From Davidsoniella eucalypti (lineage: Eukaryota > Ascomycota > Sordariomycetes > Microascales > Ceratocystidaceae), in assembly GCA_004009845.1 (NCBI GenBank), contig RMBW01000018.1, positions 248,001 through 312,000 on the forward strand: a stretch of DNA of 64,000 nucleotides. The letters run 5' to 3'. Shown here piece by piece: positions 19,962 through 31,000 of the stretch. Every line of letters starts with the position of its first letter. Positions within the stretch are counted from its first letter, which is position 1. The position numbers and the translations under genes are program-made. A model generated the notes under the pieces. It ran no database searches and had not been told where the DNA came from. It was given only the letters and a program-made list of their open reading frames with translations.

Positions 19962-21989
19962 ATGGATTCTCGCTTCGTTGTGCATCGAGACGAGTTTAAC
20001 AGCCTCCAGACGGAAGTCAAACATCATGCAGAGAGATTGAGTCGCCTTGAAAGACGACAGCAGGACGATGCTGCCATAAAGAGTGTCTGGAACTCTCCAT
20101 TTCCAGGCGTTCTAGCGGGAACTCCACAACAAGGTGAGCCATCATATTGTCTCTCAAACGAACAAAAACTTCACTCTGGTTGGCCATAATTTCACTAACA
20201 TGTTGCTGTTGTTGCATTAGATCCTATAGAACCTATGAGCAGTGCTGATTATTTCAACGACCTCGAGGAGCACGGCGACCATCTACTTGGATCCTTGCAT
20301 CTGGATCCTACTGACGAGGAGCCCATCCGCCGTGGCGCCGCGTCGAGAGCGAATAGCGTACGATTTGCCGAAAGTGCCATACATGGATCGGGCTGGAATA
20401 GCAGTCAAACCCGTAATTCAGGGGACTTTGGCCTTGTGCGGCCAGGGAGTAGTCTCATGATGGAGAGAAGCCTTTCACACAAGTCCGATGGCCGTCATAG
20501 TTCGGCTGGCCACTCAGTGCATTCAATCCACTCGGCAATGTCCGGTCGTGCTAGTAGTCTAGGCCTTGATCCCGATGATGACGATTCTTCTATTGGCATG
20601 CCTGAACCGCCACCTAGTCTGTTCATCATGGGATCTGTTCCGTCCATTGTGCGGTGCTGGTTAACCCCAAAGTTCTCCCATGAGACTCTATTATATGCTG
20701 ATATCTGCACTGGGTCCCAAAAGTCGACGATAGAATTCTCTCTTGCAAAAGAACTGGATCTCCATCATACTTTGGTGCGCGACATCAACGGCAATTACAC
20801 TGTTACGATTCCCGTGTACTTGGCTGAAGCCATCATCACTCAGCCTCATTCTCGGTCTAATGGACACTCTCATCAAATCCCAAGCATCGCCGTAACTTTT
20901 GAAATAGTAGGATTGGATGTTAGCGATGCTAGCGATGATGGGCTCAGAATATTTATCGGTAGTGATGCGCTCAGAGCCCACTCTGCAGATGTCTTGCTGT
21001 CGCAAAACAAGGTTGTGCTTTACAGCACCGAGAGGGACAAGCTTGCCGTGCCATTTGTTCGTCCAGAAGATGAGGTGGTTTTTAAACATATTTGCACCCG
21101 GAATATGTCAAAGCCGCGGTCCGCAATGAGGTTAGATGCCACAGCCGCCCCTTTCGTATCTGGCGGTGAACAGAAGCCTATTACCTTTCAACACACACCG
21201 AAGAGCGCGACAGAATCACGTGGAGGTAGCATCCATGATCATATCTCGCGTCGGTCATCTCCTGAGCCAGTGTCGTTGGCCAACTCTTGTTCCAAATCTC
21301 CGTCATTCCCAACGCCTTCTAGCATACGGTCTGAGGTCAGTGAGATTGAGAAGCCCTACAAGGAATCCAATGTGTCTGAAAATGGCAGCATTCCTTACAG
21401 TAGGGAGTTTGCAGTTTCGACGACTTCAACGTCTTCAATTAATAACACTACTCCTCACTCTGGAGCCACCTCTACAATCGAATCTGAGAAGCGCCGGGAG
21501 TCTAACGCTGGCATTTGGGGATCGTGGCGCAATGGTGCCGTAAACCCGGAGCGTGAGAATGGGCTAAGTGGCTATCAACCGGCTACCAAGGGAGGTAGAA
21601 ACATGAAGATCCTGAAGCCCAACCGTACTGTGTCTTCGACTCGCCCTTCTGGTACACCATCCTCGGTGGAGACTACGACGGCTACTTCCTCTGCCGTAAC
21701 TACGCCAATCACCCGTACTCCGACAGAGAACAAGCGAAAGGACACCAATTCAAACACTTCTCAGCAGTCATTTTCGACACCTACTGTCCGGTGGGAGAGC
21801 AAGCGGTCGATTAGCGTAAGTGAATCCAAGTTCTCTGCTGGGTTTTCGGTACGTGAGGCTGGGCGTCAGGGATCGTCGTCATCATCGACATCCAGTGTGA
21901 TGCCCCGCCAGGCCAACCCAGTTGGCGGAGCTTCAGCTTTTTCGTGGATGAACATGGGCGGTAAGCCAAAGACGGCGGTTGGCGAGTGA
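19962..21989 (+). CDS. Conserved filamentous-fungal protein with a degenerate retropepsin-like domain
   Basis: Two exons, 19962-20133 and 20221-21989, joined over an 87-bp intron, give 646 aa. Exon 1 encodes a short coiled coil (MDSRFVVHRDEFNSLQ... to about residue 45) and the conserved WNSPFPGVLAGTPQQ. A Ser/His-rich linker (SLSHKSDGRHSSAGHSVHS) follows. The folded part is residues about 197-352. The segment LLYADICTGSQKSTIEFSLAKEL resembles the D-S/T-G-A-x-x-S strand-turn of retroviral-type aspartic proteases with Cys220 where Asp would be. FIGSDALRAHSADVLLSQNKVVLY resembles the second half (LGMDWLxxHxA...). The Ser/Thr-rich tail (about 353-646) looks disordered. Relatives are common in Sordariomycetes and are sometimes mislabelled as ubiquitin hydrolases; no USP motifs are present. 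Function unknown. Confidence 0.85.
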
Positions 21990-22522
21990 GAAAGAGGAGA
22001 GAGAATTAGGATGTCTCATCTAGTGCCAAACGATTATTTCACCTACCCCTTTCCTATCTTATTTTCATGCTTTATGTTCCTGTATGCATTGATAATGCAC
22101 CACTGTTTTCCCTATACCAACTATTCTACACTTTGTAGGTTCAGGTATTTCATTTATTTTCCACTCACAACTACTCTGAACACCCCTAAATGCACACACA
22201 GACACATATACAAACTTATCCATTTTTCAAATTTTTGGTTTTAAAAAAAAAAAGTAGAAACTTATCATCTCAAACTGAACTCCAATTGCTATGTATCTCT
22301 GAGTCAAATGTGGTATAATCAAAGTGGCTTTAGTTAATGCCATGGCTTATCTGATGCGGCGATGCTTTAATAAAGATCTCAGGCTGTTGATCGTTACACA
22401 GGAGTTAACTCGAAGCAGTTAATTGGCGTGCATAAAAGAGGGGCATCTCACATTGAGAAACCGGACAATCTGAGCGTACGAGATAACTATATATGTTACT
22501 ATTTTTGTGTAAGATAGAATTC
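21990..22522. other. Convergent 3' spacer
   Basis: This AT-rich stretch separates the 3' ends of the retropepsin-like gene (plus) and THI6 (minus). It probably holds both 3' untranslated regions; no gene is seen. Confidence 0.5.
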
Positions 22523-24231
22523 TCATCCATCTTGTGATAAACATGGAGCTGGGACGTCAAGCATCTCCAGATTGGCCATACCTAGCCAATCAGATTTGCC
22601 AGCTGCGGTTGCCTTGCGAAGTTTATACAATTCATCGATAAAGGCGACAGCAAAAGATCCAGGGCCTTCAACGTTGTGTCTCTCAACGGCCTTTTCAGCC
22701 GCGATTTCGTAGAGCAACATGGCAGCGACAGTCGCAGCCAGTTTATCCTGGGGGTAAACAGCAACAGCAGCGGAGATGACGGTGCCGAGAACACAGCCGG
22801 TGCCGGTAACCGCAGCAAGATAGGAGTGGCCATTGCGGACGGCGAGGGTGCGTGAGCCGTCGGAGACGATGTCGATGACGCCGGTGAGTACGACGATGTT
22901 GCGTTCGCGCTGGGCGAGGGTTGATGCGAGAAGAGCTCTTTGGTCCGTGGTGAGCGCAGAGGTCGAGTCGACACCACGCTGCTGCGGTCCGGTTTGTGTC
23001 GAGAGTACGGTCTGGATCTCGCCCTCGTTGCCCTTGATCACGTCAAAGTATCCCGCCGCAAGGAGATCTCTTACGGCGTTGCGTCGGACAGCGGTAGCAC
23101 CGGCACTATATATAAGTTAGTTACCAAAAAAAGGCAAGTTAAAGAATGATGGAACTTACCCTACAGGGTCAAATACCACGGGTCTACCAGCTACGTTGTA
23201 CGCTCGTATGGCTTTCTTGTAGTTATTCACGCCATCGGGCGTCACAGTGCCCATATTAACCACCAAGGCACCGCCCAAACCCGCCAGGTCACGAGCCTCT
23301 TCGCCGTAGCTAGACATGATGGGTGACGCGCCGACAGCCAAGGCCACATTAGCAGCAAAGTTCTGCACGACGAGATTCGTCATGTTATGCGACAGGGGAC
23401 TCATCTGATCAATACGACTAACGATGGTGGGCACCAACCCGACCAGCTCGTCGAGGTCGCGAACGAGCGATCCGGGCTGGTGGGCAAGGGCTGGTGGAAG
23501 GCGGATGAGGTCTAGTAGGGAAGAGGCCGTACTGCACGGATCAGCCGCACCGATGATGGCACTGACTAGGGCGATTCCATCGAGCTTCTTGGTAGGCGTT
23601 GCGCTCTGGTATAGAACGCGCGGGATGTTGGTCTCGTTAAGACCGCCGATGCACACAGTCTTGACATGGCCGAAGCCGTTCATGGCCATGGAAGCCAAGA
23701 TATCCCTGACTCCAGCAGTACCAATGATATCCTTGGTGTTTATTTTCCTAGATGCCTACCTGGTCAGACCAAAGAAAAAGAATATCAGGGGAAGATGTAA
23801 GAAACTCACGTATTAGTCGCAAACACCGTTCCGATACCTAGATAATCCGCACCATCACGACACCCCACGAGCGCCTCCTCCTTCGACGAAGCCGTAACGC
23901 CAATAATCTTGTCCGGACCCAACAAGCCACGCGCCGTCGTCACCGCCATATCATCCTGGCCGACATGCACGCCCTCACAGGCGATAGCTAGCGCCACATC
24001 AACCCGGTCGTTGATCAAGAGCGGCACGCCAAGCTTCTGCGTCACCGCGTGCACGGAGCGCGCTTCGCCAATCATCGCGGCTGTGTCCTTGTTCTTTACG
24101 CGGTATTGAACAATTGTTGCGCCGCCTCGGACGGCTTGCTCTACCACATCGGCTAGTGTCCGGTCGGCGCCGAGAATAGCCGGCGTCGAGTCCGTCACTA
24201 GGTAGAGTGAGTAGTCCACGGCAGGCTTCAT
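22523..24231 (-). CDS. THI6: Bifunctional thiamine-phosphate synthase / hydroxyethylthiazole kinase
   Basis: Makes thiamine monophosphate by joining HMP-PP to HET-P, and phosphorylates hydroxyethylthiazole. Three exons (24231-23810, 23747-23160, 23105-22523) with introns of 62 and 54 bp give 530 aa. The ThiE half comes first (about 1-220): VQYRVKNKDT, PLLINDRVDVALA, GVHVGQDDM and ADYLGIGTVF. The ThiM half (about 240-530) shows ALVVNMGTV, RPVVFDPVGAGAT, VIKGNEGEI and the anion-hole/catalytic loop VTGTGCVLG. The start at 24231 (MKPAVDYSLYLVTDS) matches the family; an in-frame ATG at 24276 would add 15 residues and cannot be excluded. No TPP riboswitch core is visible in either intron or the leader. 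Confidence 0.94.
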
Positions 24232-24648
24232 AATGGCTGCAGTTTTTTCTGTCTTGAGTGGTATTTTTTTTCTCATGGACCTTTCTGAAAAAGGGTTGGG
24301 AAGCAGTAAATAGCAAGTCTTTTAGTTCTTCGACAAGAGAGTTCGGAAAAGTGACCCCCCCTGCAAAACGTTACTTCGCCGATTCCTGCCGTTTAGCTTC
24401 GGAATAGGAAGCCCGAGTGTCAGTCGGGCGGGGCTATCTTCGGTCTCATTTTGGTCTTATTGGTTCCATTTACTAATCTGTTGAACCCCCACACCACCCA
24501 TTGCCAAGTTGTGTCACGTTAACCCTAGTACAGCCCTAATTTATGATCTATACTAGCAGTGATTATTCGTCGGCGCAATATCATATGTGTATAACAAGCA
24601 TTATACGAAAAGAGTATTGGAAAATTATTTGATATCGTCGCCTATCTA
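24232..24648. promoter_or_regulatory. THI6 upstream region
   Basis: About 400 bp between the THI6 start and the 3' end of the next minus-strand gene. It contains GTTAACCCTAGTA at 24518-24530, a telomere-repeat-like box about 290 bp upstream of the THI6 ATG. No thiamine-specific element is recognisable to me. Confidence 0.35.
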
Positions 24649-27078
24649 TTATAGTGTCCAGTCTGTACTTCCCAAGAACTCTCCATCTTGGTAGTCTCCC
24701 CACATTGTATGTTGGAAGTCTTGGAAGATAGGATCAAACTCACCCAACTCTGATATATCAAATTCCGACGTATTGTCCATCGTTGGTTGTTGTACATTCA
24801 TGTGTTGTGAAGCCATATTTGCTGGCTCGTTCATATGCTGCATTGTCATCTGTTGTTGTGGTTGCCGTTGCCGTTGTGTAAGTGAAGATTGTGCCGAGGT
24901 ATCCATGTATGTCCCTATAGACGGTGATGGCAGTTGTCCCATACTGGTAGCATTGCTATCTGGTCTATCGATATCCATGTGTGACGACATGCTGGTCACC
25001 TGTGTTGATGCTTCTGCATGAATCTTCTCCATCTCTTTCTCGAGCATGAGTTTGAGATTCTTCAGTGTCGCCATCAACCGCTCGAACGGATCGGGGGTCC
25101 GCGGGACTCCGACCCGAAGACCACGTCTATGTTGAATCAGAGTTTCCATCTCGATTATCTGTATGTTTAGAACTCCTAACAAGCCAAGCTTTTGGGCAAC
25201 TAACATCCGGTTCCACCCCGGTGCGCGCAGCACGATGAGCTTGAGTGCGGTAAGCACGGTGTAGGCGAAGTCATAGCTACTTAGACAGATAGTGCGCGGA
25301 GCGTCATCTGCTTTGATGCGTGGGTTGAAATCGGGTGGAAATCGAAGGCTGAGATAGTCTTTTGTTGCTGTGCAGCAGCCCCAGAGAAGCGGCATGCGTT
25401 CGTTGGGGAGAAGTTGGGCCATAGCAGAGTCGGATATGGCAACTTCAAAGAGCAGACATTCAGCGATGGCGATGTGTGAGTTGATAGAGACTAGGAAGAG
25501 TTTAGGGTGTTAGTCGACCTATATTGGCCAGAGATTATATATCTATATATATATATACAGGCAACAAAGACTTACTATTATTCTGCAAATGGGGTGGCAA
25601 TCCGGCCTTGAATTCCTGGAGTTGCTGTTGAAAGCTACGCACAATCATGATGAGAGGTGCCGCCTGATATGAGCCGAAACTCTGTGCATCTGTGTGCGCC
25701 ATATTGATGCTGATAATCTGCGCAAGTTTTTGTATTCTTATCAGCTGCACTAGCATTTCGTCTCCAGGGCATTCGTTGGCCAATTCAATGGCAGCTGTCC
25801 ATTTATCGACAGATTTTGTATCCATAAAGATATCCGGGCGTTTGTTGGTGGTGAAAACGCTAGAAATATGTTAGCAATAGACATCGAAGCCTAGTACTAA
25901 TTAGACCACTGGGAGGAAAGATTCAAGGCTCACTATGCGTTTAAGTAATATACTCCGGCAAAAGCACGTAAATGTTCCAATGTCCTAGAATCTGGATCTC
26001 GCGTGTTTGTATCCTTGCCTGCCATGCTGACCGTCATACTTCGTGCCAAGAAGATTAGATTTGTCACTTGGAAGCCATTCAAGTCGTAGTGCATCCAGGC
26101 GATGATCAGCTGTAGAGCCTGCAGAAGATCTAGGCTTTTCTGTGGTTTTCCTAGAAATGCCGCCGTCGTTAGAGTGTTCATCAAGGACTTCATCGCCTGC
26201 ATCTGTCGCATGCCCTGGAAAAACAATGACACCAACATCACAGCCCGGAAGAGTAGAGGCCTTTGTTGCGCTAGTTGTTCTGCGCTCATGTGAGGTGGGA
26301 TTACAACGAACGGATACAATGGCTGCCGAGTGCTCCGGAACTTGTCGAGGAGGTCGGCAGCTTCGTCCGAGTTTCCAGCAGGCCAGATTGCAGAAGTCAC
26401 GGCATGGGCGGCAGCGGACCCCGGACAGTAGGGGATCATGTCGGTGTTGGCACTGATGCTAGAGCCCGGTGTGCTGGCAGAAAAGGTGCTGTCGGGGCCA
26501 GATGAAGAACTGGTCGCTGCCGATGAGGCTGCTGCTGTTTTGAGGGGTTCACGGTGTAGCAGCGGCGCAGAGTTTGATACCGTAGAAGGAGACTCTGACG
26601 AGGAACTGTTGGGCCGGTTGGGGAAGAGGTGTATCAGATTGATGCCTCCACGTTCAGTAGCTGCAGGTTTTACGCGTTTTAGCGGTGGGTTGTCATAGTG
26701 TCCATCGTCCATGGCATCATCCGTAGCTCCATGCGGTGTGCTGCCCCGGCGATGCAGTGTCTCGGCCCCAGTAGCCAAAGCCGGGCTCGTGATAGTCCCC
26801 GATGTTCCGGGAACAGCCGGTTGCGACGCAGCAGCGGCCTTGGCATGCAGTTGTGCCGTCAAATCATCCAGTCGTCGTTCCAACTCTGATACACGCGTAG
26901 GCTTTGGCGTCTTTTTGGCGCGAGGCAGCGCAGGCCGTTGCGAGCCACACGGCTTGTTGAGGCGATGGCAGCGTTCGCATCGGCCAGCTCCAATGGGGCC
27001 TGGAACACAGCGGGCTTTGGCTTTGGCGCAGGTTGTGCAGGCTCGGGGGCCCGTAGTCCGAGGCCGAGGTTGGTCCAT
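24649..27078 (-). CDS. Zn2Cys6 (fungal-type) transcription factor
   Basis: Sequence-specific nuclear regulator. Three exons (27078-25934, 25859-25576, 25490-24649) with introns of 74 and 85 bp give 756 aa. The binuclear zinc cluster is close to the N-terminus (ACTTCAKAKARC... RCERCHRLNKPC), followed by a basic linker and a short coiled coil (SELERRLDDLTAQL). A Ser/Ala-rich region spans roughly 90-240. The middle homology region begins about residue 250 (LYPFVVIPPHMSAEQL). The C-terminus is Gln/Met-rich then acidic (FDPIFQDFQHTMWGDYQDGEF), a plausible activation domain. The start at 27078 (MDQPRPRT) is preferred; 23 upstream in-frame codons look like leader. The block around PFVVIPPHMS is seen in War1-like regulators, but the target genes cannot be inferred. 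Confidence 0.88.
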
Positions 27079-29028
27079 CGCCGATTGGATAAAGAAGGGC
27101 CGGCGAGAGAGCGAAGATAACAAACAAGATAGACCCACGCTAGCCAAGGAAAAGATGTGGCTGGATTATCTGACGTGGAATAGAAGATGGTCTCGATGGG
27201 AAGTTGCCGAAAGTTGCTCTGTTTATGTGACGATGGTATAAGAGATTGGATAATGTCCAATCTGTGTAAGTGAAAACTCCTCCAAGATAATATGTGCCGG
27301 ATATAGTGTAAACCAAAATATCGGGCTTAATTCATGATCAATTAGTCCTAAAAGAAAGCCAAGAAAACAGACGGGCTTCTAAAGAAGTTCGTCTTCAATT
27401 CTTCCAAACGTGATTGCCTTCTCTTTTGTCTTACACCAAAATCATGAGGCTTCCCAAATTGAGCATCGTTGGTAGCAGCTACCGACGGAGTCGGAACAAC
27501 TAGCCAGCTCCGTTTCATGCGGCCATATCTATATGTACATTTATGTACCAGAATATGAGCATGGTTTTTGGCCCATCGGAGTTAACGCCTTTAGCTGGCA
27601 CTCCGTTCCCGTTCCATGCCTATCATATATATGAACGGGGCAAAACTGCCAGTTGCATTTTAACAGATCATGTTCTATTGACTATCTGCCATCACATGTT
27701 TACTTACAGTAGGAGAATATTTTTATATGTATGGTGGGCATTTTACAGTCGCATTTGTTCGGCGAACTGCAGCCAGAGAAAAAGTTGATATAGATCAATT
27801 CATAGTGGAAAATAAAATAGGAGGGGAAAGGCCCTTGAAATCAACAAAAGGCTTTCTCTCCTAGACGAATGACAATAGAGTGCCGTCGAGATAATTGCTT
27901 CGATATGAAACAATGTGATAAAAAACAAAGAAACCTGCCAACTAGTTTTCCACCTCTTAATCCTAGATGATATGATAGTAACGCCCCCCAGGTGAACCCT
28001 ATATTCAAGTAATAAAACAAGCCCTGTAACGAAAAAAGAACAAAAGAAACCCCAAAAAGGATAAACAAATGAGAATTCGCTATACGCAGCAAAGGGGAAC
28101 AACTCATTTGTAGTTAGGTATAGTACATTCCTGCTCTCAAAAAGAAAGATGCCTCAGAAGCTGCTCAAGAGGAAGCAGAAAAGGCAAGAGAGGCTAATGA
28201 GGTATCATCGCATCCAGCCCGCATGGAGACTGCAACATTCCTAGTTCCTTTGAAGACTGAGCACTCAAATTTCAAACAAAGCAGTCTCGACTCTTGTTTC
28301 TCTCTCTAAAGATTTATCAACTTTTTTTATAATACGTTGTTCCTTGGGAGAAGAAGTGAAGAGCGAACAAACTAAGCGTAACGAGATATAGAAAAGAAGG
28401 GCAGAAACGTGAGCGAATAGCAAGGCGGAGCAAAGAAAGAGGATAAAGAAGAACAAGAAAGAAGGGAAAGCAAAATCAAAATCCCACACCAACAAAATCT
28501 AGTTTTTTTTAACGATGCGTTTTGTCTAGGCGGGAGAAACAAAAGTCGAAGCTCATGTGGTACTTTGGGAATATAAGTGCTCGAACTAGCAAATATAACG
28601 AAGGGCTGAACACAGCAGAAAGTACAAACAGCAAAAAAGGGAATAGCGTCTGTCAGAAAGGTACAGAAAGTAACAAACTGTGGCTTCTTCCGTAAATGGT
28701 TATGTGCCGTGTAAGTGATTCTTCTCAATTTTTTGGAGGGTTGGTCGGGTGGTTGTGTTTTCGTGAGAAATTTAGGGTTTAATGATGGTTGCACAAGCAA
28801 AGAGATATCATGTACACCACACCATTAATCTTGAGTAGAGGGAACAAAGTCATAGAAAAAAATAGCAGCAGAAAGACTAGTCATGAGAGTCCAAGTTTCG
28901 GCGGTCGTCTAACAAAAGTGTTTGTAGTTTATTAGAGAGAGACACATGCGGCGCCATGTGAATAGAGATGAAAAACGGGATTAACATCTTCTCAAACAGT
29001 CAACACAAGACGACCTAAAAGCCGGCAT
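27079..29028. other. Intergenic region between the Zn2Cys6 gene and HEM1
   Basis: About 1.9 kb. The left part is the promoter of the regulator. The centre contains an isolated protein-like frame on the plus strand (about 28124-28309). The right part is HEM1 3' flank with one TTTAGGGTTT at 28771-28780. Long minus-strand frames here (such as 28372-28800) are T-rich and look spurious. Confidence 0.45.
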
Positions 29029-31000
29029 TTAAGCCGCAGCCGAAGCCGAAGCTGCACGTGGCTCTTCCTTATCCAGCAAAGCTTCAATGACCTGGTTCTT
29101 GGGGACAGTGCCACTTGCGACGATCTTACGAGTGACCTCTTCGATTCCGAGTTGTTGATCGGTCCAGATGGGCGGTTCGGAGGTTCCAGGGGCGCCGACG
29201 CCGATAAAGCCACCTTCAGCGGCCCAATCAGACGTGCGCTTGATGTTCAGACGGTTCCAGATAGAATCAAGCGCCGAGACTAGTGCATCGCGGTAGACGC
29301 GGGTATGGCCAGGGGTTGGAGTGATGCGCAGACGCTCCTGACCTACGGGCACGGTGGGATAGTTGATGCTCTGTACGTAGATCTTGTGGTCTAGCAGCAG
29401 CATATCACTGGCTTCCTTAGCAAGGCGCGCGCTACCGACAAGTACGGGCAAGATGTGAGATGGATTGGGAATCACGGGGATATCGCGCTGCGAGAGCTGC
29501 TCCTTGACGGCACGCGTGTGGAGTTGCTGTAGACGACGGTCACCGCCATAGTTCATCTGGTATTCGATCGAAGTGCGTGCTCCAGCCATGACAGCAGGCG
29601 GCAGAGTCGTAGTGAAGATGAAGCCGGGGGCTAGCGAACGCACGACATCGACTAGCTTAGCGCTACCAGCAATGTAACCACCGACGCAACCGTAAGCCTT
29701 GCCCAGTGTACCGGTAATAATGTCAATACGGTCCATGATAGTGCCGCGCGGCCGGCCGGCTTTGTGGGCCTCGTAGTCCAGGTGCTCTGCTACACCAGCG
29801 CCGTGCGGGCCGTACATGCCGACGGCGTGGACTTCGTCGAGGAAAGTGATCGCACCATACTTATCGGCCAAGTCGCAGATAGCCTCGATGGGTGCGATAG
29901 AGCCGCACATGCTGTACACAGACTCGAAGGCGATGATCTTGGGCTGTTCGCGGGGAAGGGCGGCCAGCTTAGTCTCTAGATCGACTAAGTCGTTGTGCTT
30001 GAATATCATCTTTGTGGTACCGCTGTGGCGGATACCCTGGATCATGGAAGCGTGGTTCAGGCTGTCAGACAGGATTACGCAGTTGGGAATCTTACTACCA
30101 AGTGTAGCCAGGGTAGCGTCGTTGGCCACGTAGCAACTGCTAAAAACCAGCGCAGCTTCCTGGGCGTGTAGCTCGGCAATGGTAGCCTCTAGTTCGACGG
30201 CATGGCGGTTGTGGCCAGAGATGTTACGTGTACCACCGGCACCGGCACCGTACTTGTCTAGCGTCTCATGCATGCTCTGTAGTAGCTGTGGGTTGCTACC
30301 CATGCCGAGATAGTCGTTGGCGCACCAAACAGTGACCTTGTCATCGGGGTTAGCCTGGTGCGCACGCGGAAACTCTTTGGCTAAACGGTTGATGTTGTTG
30401 AAGTAGCGGTACGACTTGTCCTTGTGCTTCTTCTCCAACTGGTCCTCGTACCAGCCCTCGTAGTTGAACTTGGGGCCGTCGGCCTTGGCATTGATGCTAG
30501 CGATCTTGTGGTGGGCTGCCGGCAACGAGGGTTAGCATTTGACGGTATTGGCTAGGGTTAAAGTACGACATACCGGTCTCCTTGGTAGAGAAAACGGCCG
30601 GATCGGCCTCGCGGGCGCCCTGCGGCGTCCCGGAGTGGATAGCACGCTTCTGCTGGTGCCGCTGGTGCTGCTTGGTCTTCTGCTGAGAGAGACCAGTAGC
30701 CGCCGAGGCAGCCGAGGCAGCCGACGATGCGGTGCTGTACTGAGCCGAGCGCACGGCCATAGCCTTGCCCATGACAGGGCAGCGGTTAGCCAGGACCTGC
30801 AGCTTAGACATGGAGCCGCCACAGGAGGACGAGGCTAGGGGCCCGATGGCGGCAGCATTGCCAACAACAGCAACAGCAGCAGCGGAAGCGATAGCAGGAG
30901 CCTGAGTCCGTGCCGAGGTCGACAGGGCACGCAGAGCGGCAGGCGAAGATTGCTTCAGGAAGGGGCACACGGCCTTCGACTGGCGAAGAACGGCGTCCAT
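29029..31000 (-). CDS. HEM1: 5-aminolevulinate synthase, mitochondrial
   Basis: First and committed step of heme synthesis: glycine plus succinyl-CoA to 5-aminolevulinate, with PLP, in the mitochondrial matrix. Two exons, 31000-30574 and 30515-29029, with a 58-bp intron, give 637 aa. The N-terminus is a mitochondrial targeting sequence carrying two heme-regulatory CP motifs (CPFLKQ near residue 13 and NRCPVMG near 73), which in relatives let heme block import. The catalytic core begins around FNYEGWYEDQL. PLP binding is shown by TFLDEVHAVGMYG and the Schiff-base lysine in TGTLGKAYG. The ending (PRAASASAAA) is Ala-rich. The start at 31000 gives MDAVLRQSKAVCPFL as in other Pezizomycotina. The intron contains CTAGGGTTA at 30552-30560. 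Confidence 0.96.

Noticed and set aside
22523..24300. Possible TPP riboswitch in THI6
   Set aside because: I looked for the conserved CUGAGA and ACCUGAU-type cores in the leader and both introns and did not find them.
28372..28800. 142-codon minus-strand frame, T-rich and hydrophobic
   Set aside because: Low-complexity sequence downstream of HEM1; looks like a translated pyrimidine tract rather than a membrane protein.
22523..31000. Thiamine-regulator-heme genes as a metabolic cluster
   Set aside because: They share a strand but are separated by full spacers, belong to unrelated pathways, and are generic housekeeping genes; co-regulation is not supported.
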